NCBI RefSeq assembly: GCF_964253915.1 | Contig: NZ_CAXUSG020000012.1 | Coordinates: forward strand, 62,001 to 126,000 | Origin: Metarhizobium sp964253915 | Lineage (GTDB): Bacteria > Pseudomonadota > Alphaproteobacteria > Rhizobiales > Rhizobiaceae | DNA: 64,000 bases | Reading direction: 5' to 3' | Shown here: positions 26,225-34,940 of the stretch, piece after piece | Layout of the letters: every line of letters starts with the position of its first letter | Position numbering within the stretch: position 1 is the stretch's first letter | Position numbers and translations under genes: made by a program | The notes under the pieces: generated by a model | Database searches by the model: none | The model's input: the letters and a program-made list of their open reading frames with translations, nothing else | What the model was told of the DNA's origin: nothing

Positions 26225-26901
26225 GCGGCGGCGATCTCCCGGTAACGGGCAATCGTTTCCGCCGGGCTGCCGTCGGCCACCAGCCGGCCGTCGTGGAACA
26301 GCAGCACCCGGTCGAAATCCTCGATCAAGGCGAGGTCGTGGCTGATGACGATCGCCGTTTCGTCGAGACCCGCGATGGTCTTCTCCACCCGCGCCCGGTT
26401 CTTCAGGTCGAGCTGGTTGGTCGGTTCGTCGAGGATCAGTACGTCCGGCCCGGTCGCCAGCACGGCGGCCAGTGCGGCAAGCTGCAACTCGCCGCCGGAA
26501 AGCTCGTGGGCGCGGCGCCCGGCAAGATGGGCAATGTCCAGCCGCGCCAGAACCGCATCCACTGCTGCCGCAATCTCGGTTTTGGAAAGCCCGCGGTTCT
26601 TCAGGCCGAAGCCGATGTCTTCGCGAATGATCGGCAGGATGATCTGGTTCTGTGGATTCTGGAAGATGAAGCCCACCTTGCCGAGCACGGCCTTGGCGTC
26701 CTTCACCGTATCCAGCCCGCCGACGCTCACCTTGCCCGTCGATGGCGTGACAAGGCCGTTGATCATCCGCGCGAATGTCGTCTTTCCCGAGCCGTTGAGG
26801 CCGATGATGCCGATCCGCCGTTCCTGCAGCGTCACCGTGAGCGGCTGGAGCGCGGTTTTCCCCGCAAAAGCGGCGCCGGCCTCCTGAAAGCGGATGTCCA
26901 A
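26221..26901 (-). CDS. bioM: Biotin ECF transporter ATPase BioM
   Basis: ABC ATPase of 226 residues. Walker A 'GLNGSGKTT' (34-42), Q-loop 'FIFQNPQNQ', signature 'LSGGELQLAALAA', Walker B 'VLILDEPTNQLD' and H-loop 'IVISHD' are all present. The likely start is TTG at 26901, which has AGGA seven bases before it and gives the normal N-terminus; the frame is open to 26961 but would add an odd Arg/Thr-rich leader. First gene of bioMNY. The intergenic region to the divergent DNA-repair gene may carry a regulatory site. Confidence 0.9.
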   Translation of the reverse strand: MDIRFQEAGAAFAGKTALQPLTVTLQERRIGIIGLNGSGKTTFARMINGLVTPSTGKVSVGGLDTVKDAKAVLGKVGFIFQNPQNQIILPIIREDIGFGLKNRGLSKTEIAAAVDAVLARLDIAHLAGRRAHELSGGELQLAALAAVLATGPDVLILDEPTNQLDLKNRARVEKTIAGLDETAIVISHDLALIEDFDRVLLFHDGRLVADGSPAETIARYREIAAA

Positions 26902-27014
26902 GTCATGTCCTCGCAAAAACGTCGTCGTTCTATAACCGAAGCGGCACGCTTTGGGAAACATCTAGCGTGGCGAACCGGATTGAAACTTGGGAATAAAAGC
27001 CTATCATCCATCCC

Positions 27015-28205
27015 ATGACGATTCTTCTTTCCAATCGCGAAGCCCGCAGGATCTTCATGGCAAGGCAGGGGCTTTGCCAGCCGCCGAACCGTAGCCTTGA
27101 CAAGGCCGGGCTGCTGTCGCTGATCGAAGATCTCGGTTTCGTCCAGGTCGACAGCATCCAGACGGTTGAGCGGGCGCATCACCTGATCCTGTTTGCCCGC
27201 AACCAGACCTATCGCCGCCAGCACCTGACCGAACTTCTGGAAACGGACGGCGATCTGTTCGAGCACTGGACCCACGACGCCTCGATCATCCCGTCGAGCT
27301 TTTTCCGCTACTGGAAACATCGCTTCGTCCGCCGCGAACCGATCCTGCGCGAACGCTGGGCGAAGTGGCAGGGGGAGGGGTTCGCCAGCGCTTTCGAGGA
27401 TACCTTCCGGCGGATCGCCGAGAACGGCGCAACCATGTCGCGCGACGTCAAGGTCGAGGATCACAAGTCCGGCGGCTGGTGGAACTGGCATCCCAACAAG
27501 ACGGCGCTCGAATATTTCTGGCATACCGGCAAGCTCGCCATCGCCGGCCGGCAGAATTTCCAGAAGGTCTACGATCTCGCCGAACGCGTTCTGCCGGCGC
27601 ACCATTACCATCCGGAGGTTCCCAGCGAGGATTTTGTCGATTGGGCCTGCCGTAGCGCCTTGCAGCGGCTGGGTTATGCCACGACTGGAGAGATTGCCGC
27701 CTTCTGGGATCTACTGTCGCCGCAGGAGGCCAAGGACTGGGCGGCGGCGCACCGGGACGAACTGGTGGAGGTGTCCGTCGAACCCATCGATGGCGGCAAG
27801 CCGCGCGTGTCGTTCGCCTTTGCAACGTTTGCGGACGACATCCGCGATTTGCCCGAACCGCCCGCCCGCCTGCGCGTGCTCAGCCCTTTCGACCCGATGA
27901 TCCGCGACCGCAATCGCACCGAACGCCTTTTCGGCTTCTTCTATCGCATCGAAGTTTTCGTTCCCGAGCCGAAGCGTGAATATGGCTATTACGTCTTCCC
28001 GCTGCTGGAAGGCGACCGCTTCGTCGGCCGCATCGACATGAAGGCCGACCGCAAGCGCGGCACGCTGGACGTCAAGCGCCTGTGGTGGGAAAAGGGTGTC
28101 CGGGCCTCCGCCGGCAGGCTCGAAAAGCTGGACGCGGAACTCTCCCGGCTCGCCCGGTTCTCCGGGCTGGAAAGCGTGCAGTATCTCGATGGTTGGCAGG
28201 GATAG
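27015..28205 (+). CDS. YcaQ/AlkX-like winged-helix DNA glycosylase
   Basis: A 396-residue protein of the HTH_42 (YcaQ) family, DNA glycosylases that unhook interstrand crosslinks. The N-terminus 'MTILLSNREARRIFMARQGL' leads to 'GFVQVDSIQTVERAHHLILFAR', which carries the Q-x-D motif proposed to be catalytic in this family (near residues 44-46). Other family blocks are 'FEHWTHDASIIP', 'KHRFVRREPILRERW', 'LRVLSPFDPMIRDR' and 'GYYVFPLLEGDRFVGRID' (quoted in parts). Start at the ATG 27015. It is transcribed divergently from bioM and ends convergent to aroC. Confidence 0.86.
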   Translation: MTILLSNREARRIFMARQGLCQPPNRSLDKAGLLSLIEDLGFVQVDSIQTVERAHHLILFARNQTYRRQHLTELLETDGDLFEHWTHDASIIPSSFFRYWKHRFVRREPILRERWAKWQGEGFASAFEDTFRRIAENGATMSRDVKVEDHKSGGWWNWHPNKTALEYFWHTGKLAIAGRQNFQKVYDLAERVLPAHHYHPEVPSEDFVDWACRSALQRLGYATTGEIAAFWDLLSPQEAKDWAAAHRDELVEVSVEPIDGGKPRVSFAFATFADDIRDLPEPPARLRVLSPFDPMIRDRNRTERLFGFFYRIEVFVPEPKREYGYYVFPLLEGDRFVGRIDMKADRKRGTLDVKRLWWEKGVRASAGRLEKLDAELSRLARFSGLESVQYLDGWQG

Positions 28206-28232
28206 GCGGCGGCTGGTTACAGCCCGGCCGCC
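28205..28232. terminator. Hairpin between convergent YcaQ-like and aroC genes
   Basis: GGCGGCGGCTG and CAGCC-CG-GCCGCC form a strong stem with a 2-base bulge and a 4-base loop, starting at the last base of the stop codon. No T-run follows, so it may be a weak or Rho-assisted terminator. Confidence 0.4.
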
Positions 28233-28288
28233 ATATGCGAGCAAGCGACTTTGCTTGCCGATTGGATACATCCGGAGACGAAATCCCT

Positions 28289-29386
28289 TTACCGTACGCG
28301 GCCCGTCTGGCCACGATCCCTGAGATAATGATCCGCGATGGCGCAGGCGACCATCGCCTCGCCGATCGGCACGGCGCGGATGCCGACGCAGGGGTCGTGG
28401 CGGCCCTTGGTGCGGACATCGACATTGTTGCCGTCGGCATCGATCGACTGGCGTTCGGTCAGGATCGACGAGGTCGGCTTGATGGCAAAACGTGCGACAA
28501 TGGCCTGGCCGGTGGAAATGCCGCCCAGGATGCCGCCGGCATGATTGGAGAGGAACAGCGGCTTGCCGTCGTTGCCCATGCGCATCTCATCGGCGTTTTC
28601 TTCGCCGGTCAGTTCTGCGGCGGCAAAACCTTCGCCGATCTCGACGCCCTTGACGGCGTTGATCGACATCAGCAGGCTGGCGATATCCTGGTCCAGCTTG
28701 CCGTAGATCGGCGCTCCGAGACCGGCCGGCACGCCTTCGGCGATCACTTCGACGACGGCGCCGATCGAGGAGCCGGCCTTGCGGATGCCGTCGAGATACT
28801 CTTCCCAGACCGGCACGATTGCGGCATCGGGCGCAAAGAACGGGTTCTGGTCGACTTGCCCCCAATCCCAGTTGGCGCGGTTGATCTTGTGCTTGCCGAT
28901 CTGCACCAGCGCGCCACGCACCGTCACACCCGGAACGACCTTGCGGGCGAGGCCGCCGGCGGCGACACGGGCAGCCGTCTCGCGGGCTGAGGAACGACCG
29001 CCGCCGCGATAGTCGCGGATGCCGTATTTGACGTCGTAGGCGTAGTCGGCATGGCCCGGCCGGTAGCGACGGGCGATCTCGCCGTAATCCTTTGAGCGCT
29101 GGTCGGTGTTCTCGATGAGCATGGAAACCGGCGTGCCGGTGGTGATCATCGTCTCGCCGTCATCGTCGAACATCACGCCGGAGAGGACCTTGACCAGGTC
29201 ATCCTCGCGCCGTTGCGTCACGAAGCGCGACTGGCCGGGCTTGCGTTTGTCCAGCCATGCCTGCAGCTCTTCCAGCTTGAAGCGGATGCCGGGAGGGCAG
29301 CCGTCGACCACGCAACCGAGCGCCGGCCCGTGGCTTTCCCCCCAGGTGGTGACGCGGAAGAGATGACCGAAGGTATTGTGTGACAT
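28289..29386 (-). CDS. aroC: Chorismate synthase
   Basis: Last step of the shikimate pathway: converts EPSP to chorismate with reduced FMN. The 365-residue length is standard. Signatures: 'TWGESHGPALGCVVDGCPPG' at the N-terminus, 'GGGRSSARETAARVAAGG' in the centre, and 'HAGGILGGISTGQAIVARFA' with 'GRHDPCVGIRAVPI' near the C-terminus. The start is at the ATG 29386. Single gene; a RIME-like repeat lies upstream. Confidence 0.96.
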   Translation of the reverse strand: MSHNTFGHLFRVTTWGESHGPALGCVVDGCPPGIRFKLEELQAWLDKRKPGQSRFVTQRREDDLVKVLSGVMFDDDGETMITTGTPVSMLIENTDQRSKDYGEIARRYRPGHADYAYDVKYGIRDYRGGGRSSARETAARVAAGGLARKVVPGVTVRGALVQIGKHKINRANWDWGQVDQNPFFAPDAAIVPVWEEYLDGIRKAGSSIGAVVEVIAEGVPAGLGAPIYGKLDQDIASLLMSINAVKGVEIGEGFAAAELTGEENADEMRMGNDGKPLFLSNHAGGILGGISTGQAIVARFAIKPTSSILTERQSIDADGNNVDVRTKGRHDPCVGIRAVPIGEAMVACAIADHYLRDRGQTGRVR

Positions 29387-29517
29387 GAAACCGACCGATT
29401 GATAGCGCGCGGGCGGCGGAAAACGCCTGCCGCGCCGCGGGAAAGGAGCGGCCCACTCATAGTGGAAAACATGGCGAAGAGAAAAGCCTTTCTTTTCTCC
29501 CGCTATCAGCTGGCGTC

Positions 29518-29626
29518 CGAAGCATGTCGCGCAAAAGTGTACAGCGGTTTTGCGCGAACGACATGCGACAAATCAAAGACCTAAAGCGCAAGGAGCGAAT
29601 CTGAAAGATCGCGGCGCGCTTTAGGA
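29518..29626. repeat. RIME-like intergenic repeat
   Basis: Contains GCATGTCGCGCAAAAGTGTA, CAGCGGTTTTGCGCGAACGA and CATGCGACAAATCAAAGACC, then AAAGCGC and an inverted GCGCGCTTT at the end. The outer arms form a palindrome typical of these elements. It fills most of the aroC upstream region and touches the stop of the GGDEF-EAL gene. Confidence 0.75.
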
Positions 29627-32600
29627 GACCTTGCGCCACTCGGCGGCTTGGACCATCGTGCAGAAATCCTCGAAGGACCGCGGTTTGGAGAAGGCATACC
29701 CCTGCAGCAGGTCGCAGCCGAGCTGGCGCAACATGGTCGCATGCTCGAAGCTTTCCACGCCTTCGGCAACCGTATCGACGCCCAGCGAGTGGGCGATCTC
29801 GATGATCGAGCGTACCAAAGCCCGCTCCTGCTGCGATTCCAGGATCGGCTGCACCAGCTGCCGGTCGATCTTCAGCCGTTTCGGCCGCAGCTTGAGCAGG
29901 CTGACGATCGAGGTGTGACCGGTGCCGAAATCGTCGATCTCGATGTCGATGCCAAGCGATTTGATCCGTTCGAGATTGTGCGAGACGATGGTGTCGCTTT
30001 CGTCGAGGAAGATCGACTCGATCAGTTCGAAGGAGATTTCGCCGGGGACGATGGCCAGCGCCGTCAGCGTTTCGAACAGGGCTTCATCGTTCAGCCGGCG
30101 CGAGGAAACGTTGACGGACACCTTTGGCACGACGATGCCGCGGGATGCCCATCGCATCTTGTCCTGCAAGGCCTTTTCCAGCACGATGCGGTCGAGCATC
30201 GGCACGACATTCAGTTCGTCGGCGATTTTGAGGAAACGATCCGGCGTCAGCACGCCCTTGGTCGGATGGTTCCAGCGCACCAGTGCCTCGACCCCGGTCA
30301 GTTCCATCGTCTTGGCGCAGAATTGCGGCTGGTACCAGGCGGTGAACTCGTCGTTTTCCAGCCCGGCGAGAATTTCGTCGGCGATGCGCTTGGTGGTGAT
30401 GATTTCGGCCTGCAGGTTCTGTGTGAAGAACTCGTAGCAGTTGCGGCCCGTCGCCTTGGCGCGATAGAGCGCGATGTCGGCATTGACCAGCAATTGCCGT
30501 GTGTCGATGTTCATGCCATCCCCGTGGGCGATGCCGATGGAGACGCCGCAACGGCACGAAACGCCGTCGAAGGTCACTGGTTGGCGCATCTCCTCGAGGA
30601 TGCGCCCGGCCAGGGCCGCCATCTTTTCGGGGTCGCAGCTGTCGCGGACGACGATGACGAACTCGTCGCCGCCGATTCGTGCCACGAGGTCGTTCTGGCG
30701 AATGTTGGCTTCCAGGATCTTTGCCGCATGGGCCAGCATCGCATCGCCGGCGGCATGGCCCAGCGTATCGTTGATCTGCTTGAAACGGTCGAGATCGATA
30801 TGCAGCAGCGAGAGTTTTTGCGGTTGCTCGGCGCTGAGGCGCGACAGCATATCAAGTTCGACGTCGAGCTTGCGGCGGTTGCCGAGCATGGTCAGCGGAT
30901 CGTGCAGGGAATTGTGCTCGATGCAGCTCTTGGCGAACTGCAGCTCGATGTTGCGCATGTCCGCCTCCGCCTTGGCGGATTTCAGTTCCTCCGTCAGCAG
31001 CGCATCGGTGGTGATGTCGAAGGCGATGCCGATGATTCGGCGGCTGCCGTCCTTGCCGGTGTGCAGCTTGCCGATGGAGCGGATGTAGTGCAGCGAACCG
31101 TCCGGATGAATGGCGCGGACCACCAGCGGTTCCGACATGTCGTGATTGGTGAATTCGGTCTCGCTGGCCTTTGCCGCGGCCCGGTCTTCGGGATGGATGA
31201 GCGAATGCCAGCGTTCGGAGGTCATCGGTTCGGTGCTATAGGGCAAGCCGTAGAGCTGATGCATGCGGTCGTCCCAGATCTCCGTATCCGTCGCCAGGTC
31301 GACTTCCCAGATGCCGCAGCGATAGGAATCGAGCGCCAGGCTGAGCTTGCGTGACAGCTCCTCCAGAAGCTGTTCGCGGCTGGAAAGCTCCATCAGCGCC
31401 AATTCCAGCTCGGCATTCTTGAGGTCGCTGGTTTCCTTGGCGTGCCGCAGGTCGTCGTTCATCAGCACATCGCCGGTGACATCCCAGACGATGCCGATCG
31501 TCTGCGTGCCGCTGGCGCCCCTGTAGTGGGATCCGACCGAGCGGAGGTAGCGTTCGAAACCGTTGTCGAAGATGACGCGGTACTGGACGCTGGCGGTGTT
31601 GCCGACGATAGAGCAGTTGAAAAAATGCGCTTCGGCGGCGGGCCGGTCGTCGGGATGGACCACGGCGATCCAGTCCGCCAGCTTGTAACCGTGGTCTGAG
31701 GGCAGATGGCCGTGCAACTGCGCGGCGCGATCGTCCCAGAAAAGCTGGGCACCGTCGCTGCCCATTTCCCAGATACCGATCTGCGACGTTTCCAACGCCA
31801 GGTCGAGGCGTTGCGACAATTCGCTGAGCTGCGTCTCGCGCCGCTCCAATGTCTTAACATTCTGGCTGCGTTCGAAAATCAGCAGGCTCGACATGAAGAC
31901 GGGGAAGATGATGATGCCGCCGGCAAGAAATATGGCGACCCGCAGGAAGGTCTGGTTCGGCGGCGGCGCATCCCAGCCGACGGACGGCACGGCAGCCAGT
32001 TCCCAGGTGCCGCCGGGAAATCCGATCTTACGGCGCACGGGTTCCTTGTCCAGCACGGCGGCATCGCCGAAGAACGGCGTATTGTTGGCGGCCGGCAAGG
32101 AAAGGTCGCGGACGGCAAGCGACAGCCTGTCGAGATGCGGGTAGCGTTCCTGGTTTTCGCTGTTGCGAACAGGGCTCAATCCCGTCGCCTCGTAGAATTT
32201 GTTCTCGTCGATGACGGCTTCGATCGCGCCCCACAGCTTGTGGCTCCCCTGCTCGCTGCTGACGACCGGATAGAGGATGACGAACCCGCCTGCGCCGCTG
32301 GCCGTCGACACCGGTCCGTAGAACTTTGCGGCGAAGCGGTCGGAATTGCGGGCGTCGGACGGTCGCAGCAATTGTGCGCCGCGAACGTCCTGGCCGATGC
32401 GCGAACGGCCTTCACCGGCGGGGAACACCTTCTCCACGATAAAGCCCGGCGCGAAGGCGATGCTGGAAAGATGCGGGTTCTGCAGCAGCAGCCGTTCGAT
32501 CTGCGTGTCCAGTTCCGGGCGAATCTCCCCGGCGGCGCTGATCGTATTGGAAAGATTGCGGACAAGCGCGAAATCGGTGTTGATCTGCCCCATCATCCGG

Positions 32601-32791
32601 GCGTGGATCAGGGCCGCATCATTGTCCGTGCGGATATGCATCTCGCGGAGATAAAAGGCTTGGTTCTGCTGATCAAGGACAAATCCCAACGTCATGACCA
32701 TCGCGGCGACGAGAATCGCAGCAACGACCGACATGCGGGTGTCCGCAAGACGGCCGTCTTTCCCGCGGAAAGGCAACTTCCAAAACGTCAA
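29621..32791 (-). CDS. CHASE-PAS-PAS-GGDEF-EAL membrane protein (cyclic-di-GMP turnover)
   Basis: A 1056-residue sensor enzyme. Layout: membrane helix about 20-38, a periplasmic CHASE-type sensor to about 270, membrane helix about 278-298, two PAS/PAC modules (about 330-610), GGDEF domain (about 630-790), EAL domain (about 800-1045). The GGDEF motif is intact ('RIGGDEFVIVV') and the inhibitory site RQND lies five residues before it. The EAL domain has 'EALVRWNHP', 'VNVSSRRL', 'FELIES', 'DDFGTGHTS', 'LKIDRQL', 'AEGVE' and 'LLQGYAF', all catalytic groups of an active phosphodiesterase. It could therefore make and degrade c-di-GMP. The frame begins at a TTG (32791) with AGGA upstream; an ATG at 32734 is the alternative. 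Single gene. Confidence 0.9.
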   Translation of the reverse strand: MTFWKLPFRGKDGRLADTRMSVVAAILVAAMVMTLGFVLDQQNQAFYLREMHIRTDNDAALIHARMMGQINTDFALVRNLSNTISAAGEIRPELDTQIERLLLQNPHLSSIAFAPGFIVEKVFPAGEGRSRIGQDVRGAQLLRPSDARNSDRFAAKFYGPVSTASGAGGFVILYPVVSSEQGSHKLWGAIEAVIDENKFYEATGLSPVRNSENQERYPHLDRLSLAVRDLSLPAANNTPFFGDAAVLDKEPVRRKIGFPGGTWELAAVPSVGWDAPPPNQTFLRVAIFLAGGIIIFPVFMSSLLIFERSQNVKTLERRETQLSELSQRLDLALETSQIGIWEMGSDGAQLFWDDRAAQLHGHLPSDHGYKLADWIAVVHPDDRPAAEAHFFNCSIVGNTASVQYRVIFDNGFERYLRSVGSHYRGASGTQTIGIVWDVTGDVLMNDDLRHAKETSDLKNAELELALMELSSREQLLEELSRKLSLALDSYRCGIWEVDLATDTEIWDDRMHQLYGLPYSTEPMTSERWHSLIHPEDRAAAKASETEFTNHDMSEPLVVRAIHPDGSLHYIRSIGKLHTGKDGSRRIIGIAFDITTDALLTEELKSAKAEADMRNIELQFAKSCIEHNSLHDPLTMLGNRRKLDVELDMLSRLSAEQPQKLSLLHIDLDRFKQINDTLGHAAGDAMLAHAAKILEANIRQNDLVARIGGDEFVIVVRDSCDPEKMAALAGRILEEMRQPVTFDGVSCRCGVSIGIAHGDGMNIDTRQLLVNADIALYRAKATGRNCYEFFTQNLQAEIITTKRIADEILAGLENDEFTAWYQPQFCAKTMELTGVEALVRWNHPTKGVLTPDRFLKIADELNVVPMLDRIVLEKALQDKMRWASRGIVVPKVSVNVSSRRLNDEALFETLTALAIVPGEISFELIESIFLDESDTIVSHNLERIKSLGIDIEIDDFGTGHTSIVSLLKLRPKRLKIDRQLVQPILESQQERALVRSIIEIAHSLGVDTVAEGVESFEHATMLRQLGCDLLQGYAFSKPRSFEDFCTMVQAAEWRKVS

Positions 32792-33077
32792 ATGGCCCGA
32801 TCCTTTTCATATTAGAACATGAAGTTAAAGCGCAGAACGTTAATTTAGGATTGGCCTTCATGGAGCGGGCACCGCCGTGCGGTTGTTTACGTTAACTGCC
32901 GGATAACGCCACCGAATCCGGCCGAATACTTTGCAAGCCCCGCCCCCTTGATAACGGCAAATTTTCCGTTCATCAATTGGGCCGTAATTGTCACGTTTCA
33001 GGGCAAATTTTGCCACATTCGAGGGGCTTATCTTGTTTCAGAAAATCCTTTCCATGTTTCATAGCAGGTCCCGCAAA

Positions 33078-33338
33078 ATGCGTCTGATGATCGCGGCTCT
33101 CCTGGCAACCGCCAGTTTCCTTTCCCCCTTGAAGGGTTTTGCGGAAAGCGCCGATGTCGAGGCGACGATCAAGAAGGTCGACATGGGCAATCTCAGCCTG
33201 ACGCTCGACGACGGCAAGATCTACCAGGCGCCTGAGGAGTTCAATTTCGAAGGGCTGGCAGCGGGCGTGAAAGTGATCGTTTTCTATACGGAAGTCGACG
33301 GCCGGCGGGTGATCAACGATCTCGAAGTCGTTCAGTAA
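33078..33338 (+). CDS. DUF1344 family small periplasmic protein
   Basis: An 86-residue exported protein. The signal peptide runs to 'LKGFAESAD'; the mature part is a single small beta domain, 'DVEATIKKVDMGNLSLTLDDGKIYQ' then 'GLAAGVKVIVFYTEVDGRRVINDLE' (quoted in parts), matching DUF1344 proteins of Rhizobiales. Function unknown. Three starts are possible in the same frame: ATG 33078 (used, gives a normal signal peptide), ATG 33054, and TTG 33033 with GAGGGG seven bases before it. Confidence 0.7.
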   Translation: MRLMIAALLATASFLSPLKGFAESADVEATIKKVDMGNLSLTLDDGKIYQAPEEFNFEGLAAGVKVIVFYTEVDGRRVINDLEVVQ

Positions 33339-33360
33339 GCCGACCAGCAGGCTACGCGGT

Positions 33361-33382
33361 TGCCCGGCAGGTGAGCCGGGCA
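33361..33382. terminator. Hairpin between convergent genes
   Basis: TGCCCGGC (33361-33368) pairs with GCCGGGCA (33375-33382) across a 6-base loop, between the DUF1344 gene and the phosphatase gene. No T-run follows on either strand. Confidence 0.45.
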
Positions 33383-33386
33383 GGGG

Positions 33387-33977
33387 TTAGATCCACTCGA
33401 TGATGCGGCGGTCCCGCTCCACCCTCAGGATACGATCCTGCGGGATGGCGATTTCGGCTGCTTCTTCCTTCGGCGTGTCGCCGACCAGCCGGAACAGGCT
33501 GCGAATGACGCCGCCATGGCTGACGCAGATCGTCGGGCGGTCCACCGACAACAGCCATGAGCCGACACGCCAGGACAGGATCTCGTAACTTTCGGCATCT
33601 TCGCCCGGCGGGATGAAATCCCATTTTGCCGCCTTGCGGGCGGCGACGCGTTCGGGCGTGTGGGCCTTGAGTTCTTTCAGCGTCGAGCCTTCCCAGGCGC
33701 CGAAGGATATTTCCATCAGCCGGTCGTCGATGCGGTAGTCTTCACGGGGAAGGTCCATGGCGTCGCGGACGCGCTCCATCGTCTCGCGGGCACGCGAAAG
33801 CGGGCTGACGACATAATCGTAGCCCGCTGCTTCATTTCCCAGAATGCCGGCCAGCATCTCGCCGTTGCGAGACGCCTGCCCACGACCGACATCGTTGAGC
33901 GGAATGTTCTTCTGGCCCTGAAGCCGCGCTTCGGCGTTCCAGTCCGTCTGTCCGTGGCGGATCACATAGATGAGCAC
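33387..33977 (-). CDS. Histidine phosphatase family protein
   Basis: A 196-residue phosphoglycerate-mutase-fold phosphatase. The phosphohistidine motif 'IYVIRHGQTDWNAEARLQG' is at the N-terminus. Other active-site parts are 'SPLSRARETMERV', 'EISFGAWEGSTLKEL' and the second His in 'ICVSHGGVIRSLF'. It is more likely a cofactor-independent small-molecule phosphatase (CobC/GpmB-like) than a glycolytic mutase; the substrate is unknown. The GTG at 33977, with GGAAGG upstream, gives the correct short N-terminus; the frame is open to 34034. It follows fabI after 22 bases on the same strand. Confidence 0.86.
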   Translation of the reverse strand: MLIYVIRHGQTDWNAEARLQGQKNIPLNDVGRGQASRNGEMLAGILGNEAAGYDYVVSPLSRARETMERVRDAMDLPREDYRIDDRLMEISFGAWEGSTLKELKAHTPERVAARKAAKWDFIPPGEDAESYEILSWRVGSWLLSVDRPTICVSHGGVIRSLFRLVGDTPKEEAAEIAIPQDRILRVERDRRIIEWI

Positions 33978-33999
33978 GGGAAGCCTTCCGTTGCCGGTA

Positions 34000-34818
34000 T
34001 CAGTCCTTGATGACGGAGATATCCGGCGCGTCAACGGCCTTCATGCCGACGACATGATAACCGCTGTCGGCGTGATGCACTTCACCGGTGACCGAACGCG
34101 ACAGGTCGGAGAGCATGTAGAGGCCGACATCGCCGACTTCCTCGATCGTCACGGTACGGCGCAGCGGCGCGTTGTATTCGTTCCACTTGAGGATGTAGCG
34201 GAAGTCGCCGATGCCGGAGGCGGCCAAAGTCTTGATCGGGCCGGCGGAAATGGCGTTGACGCGGATGTTCTTCGGGCCGAGGTCGACGGCGAGATATTTC
34301 ACGCTTGCCTCGAGGGCCGCCTTGGCAACGCCCATGACGTTGTAGTTCGGCATCACCTTCTCGGCGCCGTAATAGGTCAGCGTCAGCATCGAGCCGCCGT
34401 TCGGCATCAGCTTTTCGGCGCGGCGCGCCACCGAGGTAAACGAGTAGACCGAGATCTGCATCGTCTTGGCAAAATTTTCCGCCGAGGTATCGACGTAACG
34501 GCCGGTCAGTTCGTCCTTGTCGGAGAAGCCGATGGCGTGCACGACGAAATCGATCGTGCCCCAGCGCTGCTCCAGTTCGGCGAAAACGGCATCGATGGTC
34601 GATTCGTCGCCGACGTCGCAATGGCCGGCCAGCACGCCGCCGAGTTCGGCAGCCAGCGGCTCGACGCGTTTCTTCAGGGCTTCGCCCTGGTAGGTGAAGG
34701 CGATTTCGCCGCCCTGGGCGTGAATGGCCTTGGCAATGCCCCAGGCGATCGACCGGTTGTTCGCGACGCCCATGATGACGCCGCGCTTGCCCTTCATGAG
34801 GCCCGATGCTTCAGCCAT
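34000..34818 (-). CDS. fabI: Enoyl-ACP reductase (NADH)
   Basis: Final reduction of each fatty-acid elongation cycle. The 272-residue length is typical. The nucleotide site 'GVANNRSIAWGIAKAI' and catalytic Tyr-x6-Lys 'YNVMGVAK' mark a true FabI rather than a general SDR. The conserved 'AISAGPIKTLAASGI' loop over the substrate is present; this is the triclosan/isoniazid target region in this family. GAGGGAG precedes the ATG. Probably cotranscribed with the downstream phosphatase gene. Confidence 0.95.
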   Translation of the reverse strand: MAEASGLMKGKRGVIMGVANNRSIAWGIAKAIHAQGGEIAFTYQGEALKKRVEPLAAELGGVLAGHCDVGDESTIDAVFAELEQRWGTIDFVVHAIGFSDKDELTGRYVDTSAENFAKTMQISVYSFTSVARRAEKLMPNGGSMLTLTYYGAEKVMPNYNVMGVAKAALEASVKYLAVDLGPKNIRVNAISAGPIKTLAASGIGDFRYILKWNEYNAPLRRTVTIEEVGDVGLYMLSDLSRSVTGEVHHADSGYHVVGMKAVDAPDISVIKD

Positions 34819-34940
34819 GCTTTGCTCCCTCGCAGATCAGATGGATGTTGCCTATGACATAGGCGGCACCCCGGTTCAAGCACAGGGCCTATCATCAACT
34901 GTTAGGGAGCGTAACAAAGGGTGCAAACGTCACGAAATAT

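Noticed and set aside
26923..26934. Possible BioR operator half-site (TTATAGAA on the minus strand) upstream of bioM
   Set aside because: Only about seven of ten bases match the palindromic BioR consensus and the second half is missing; too weak to list as a site.
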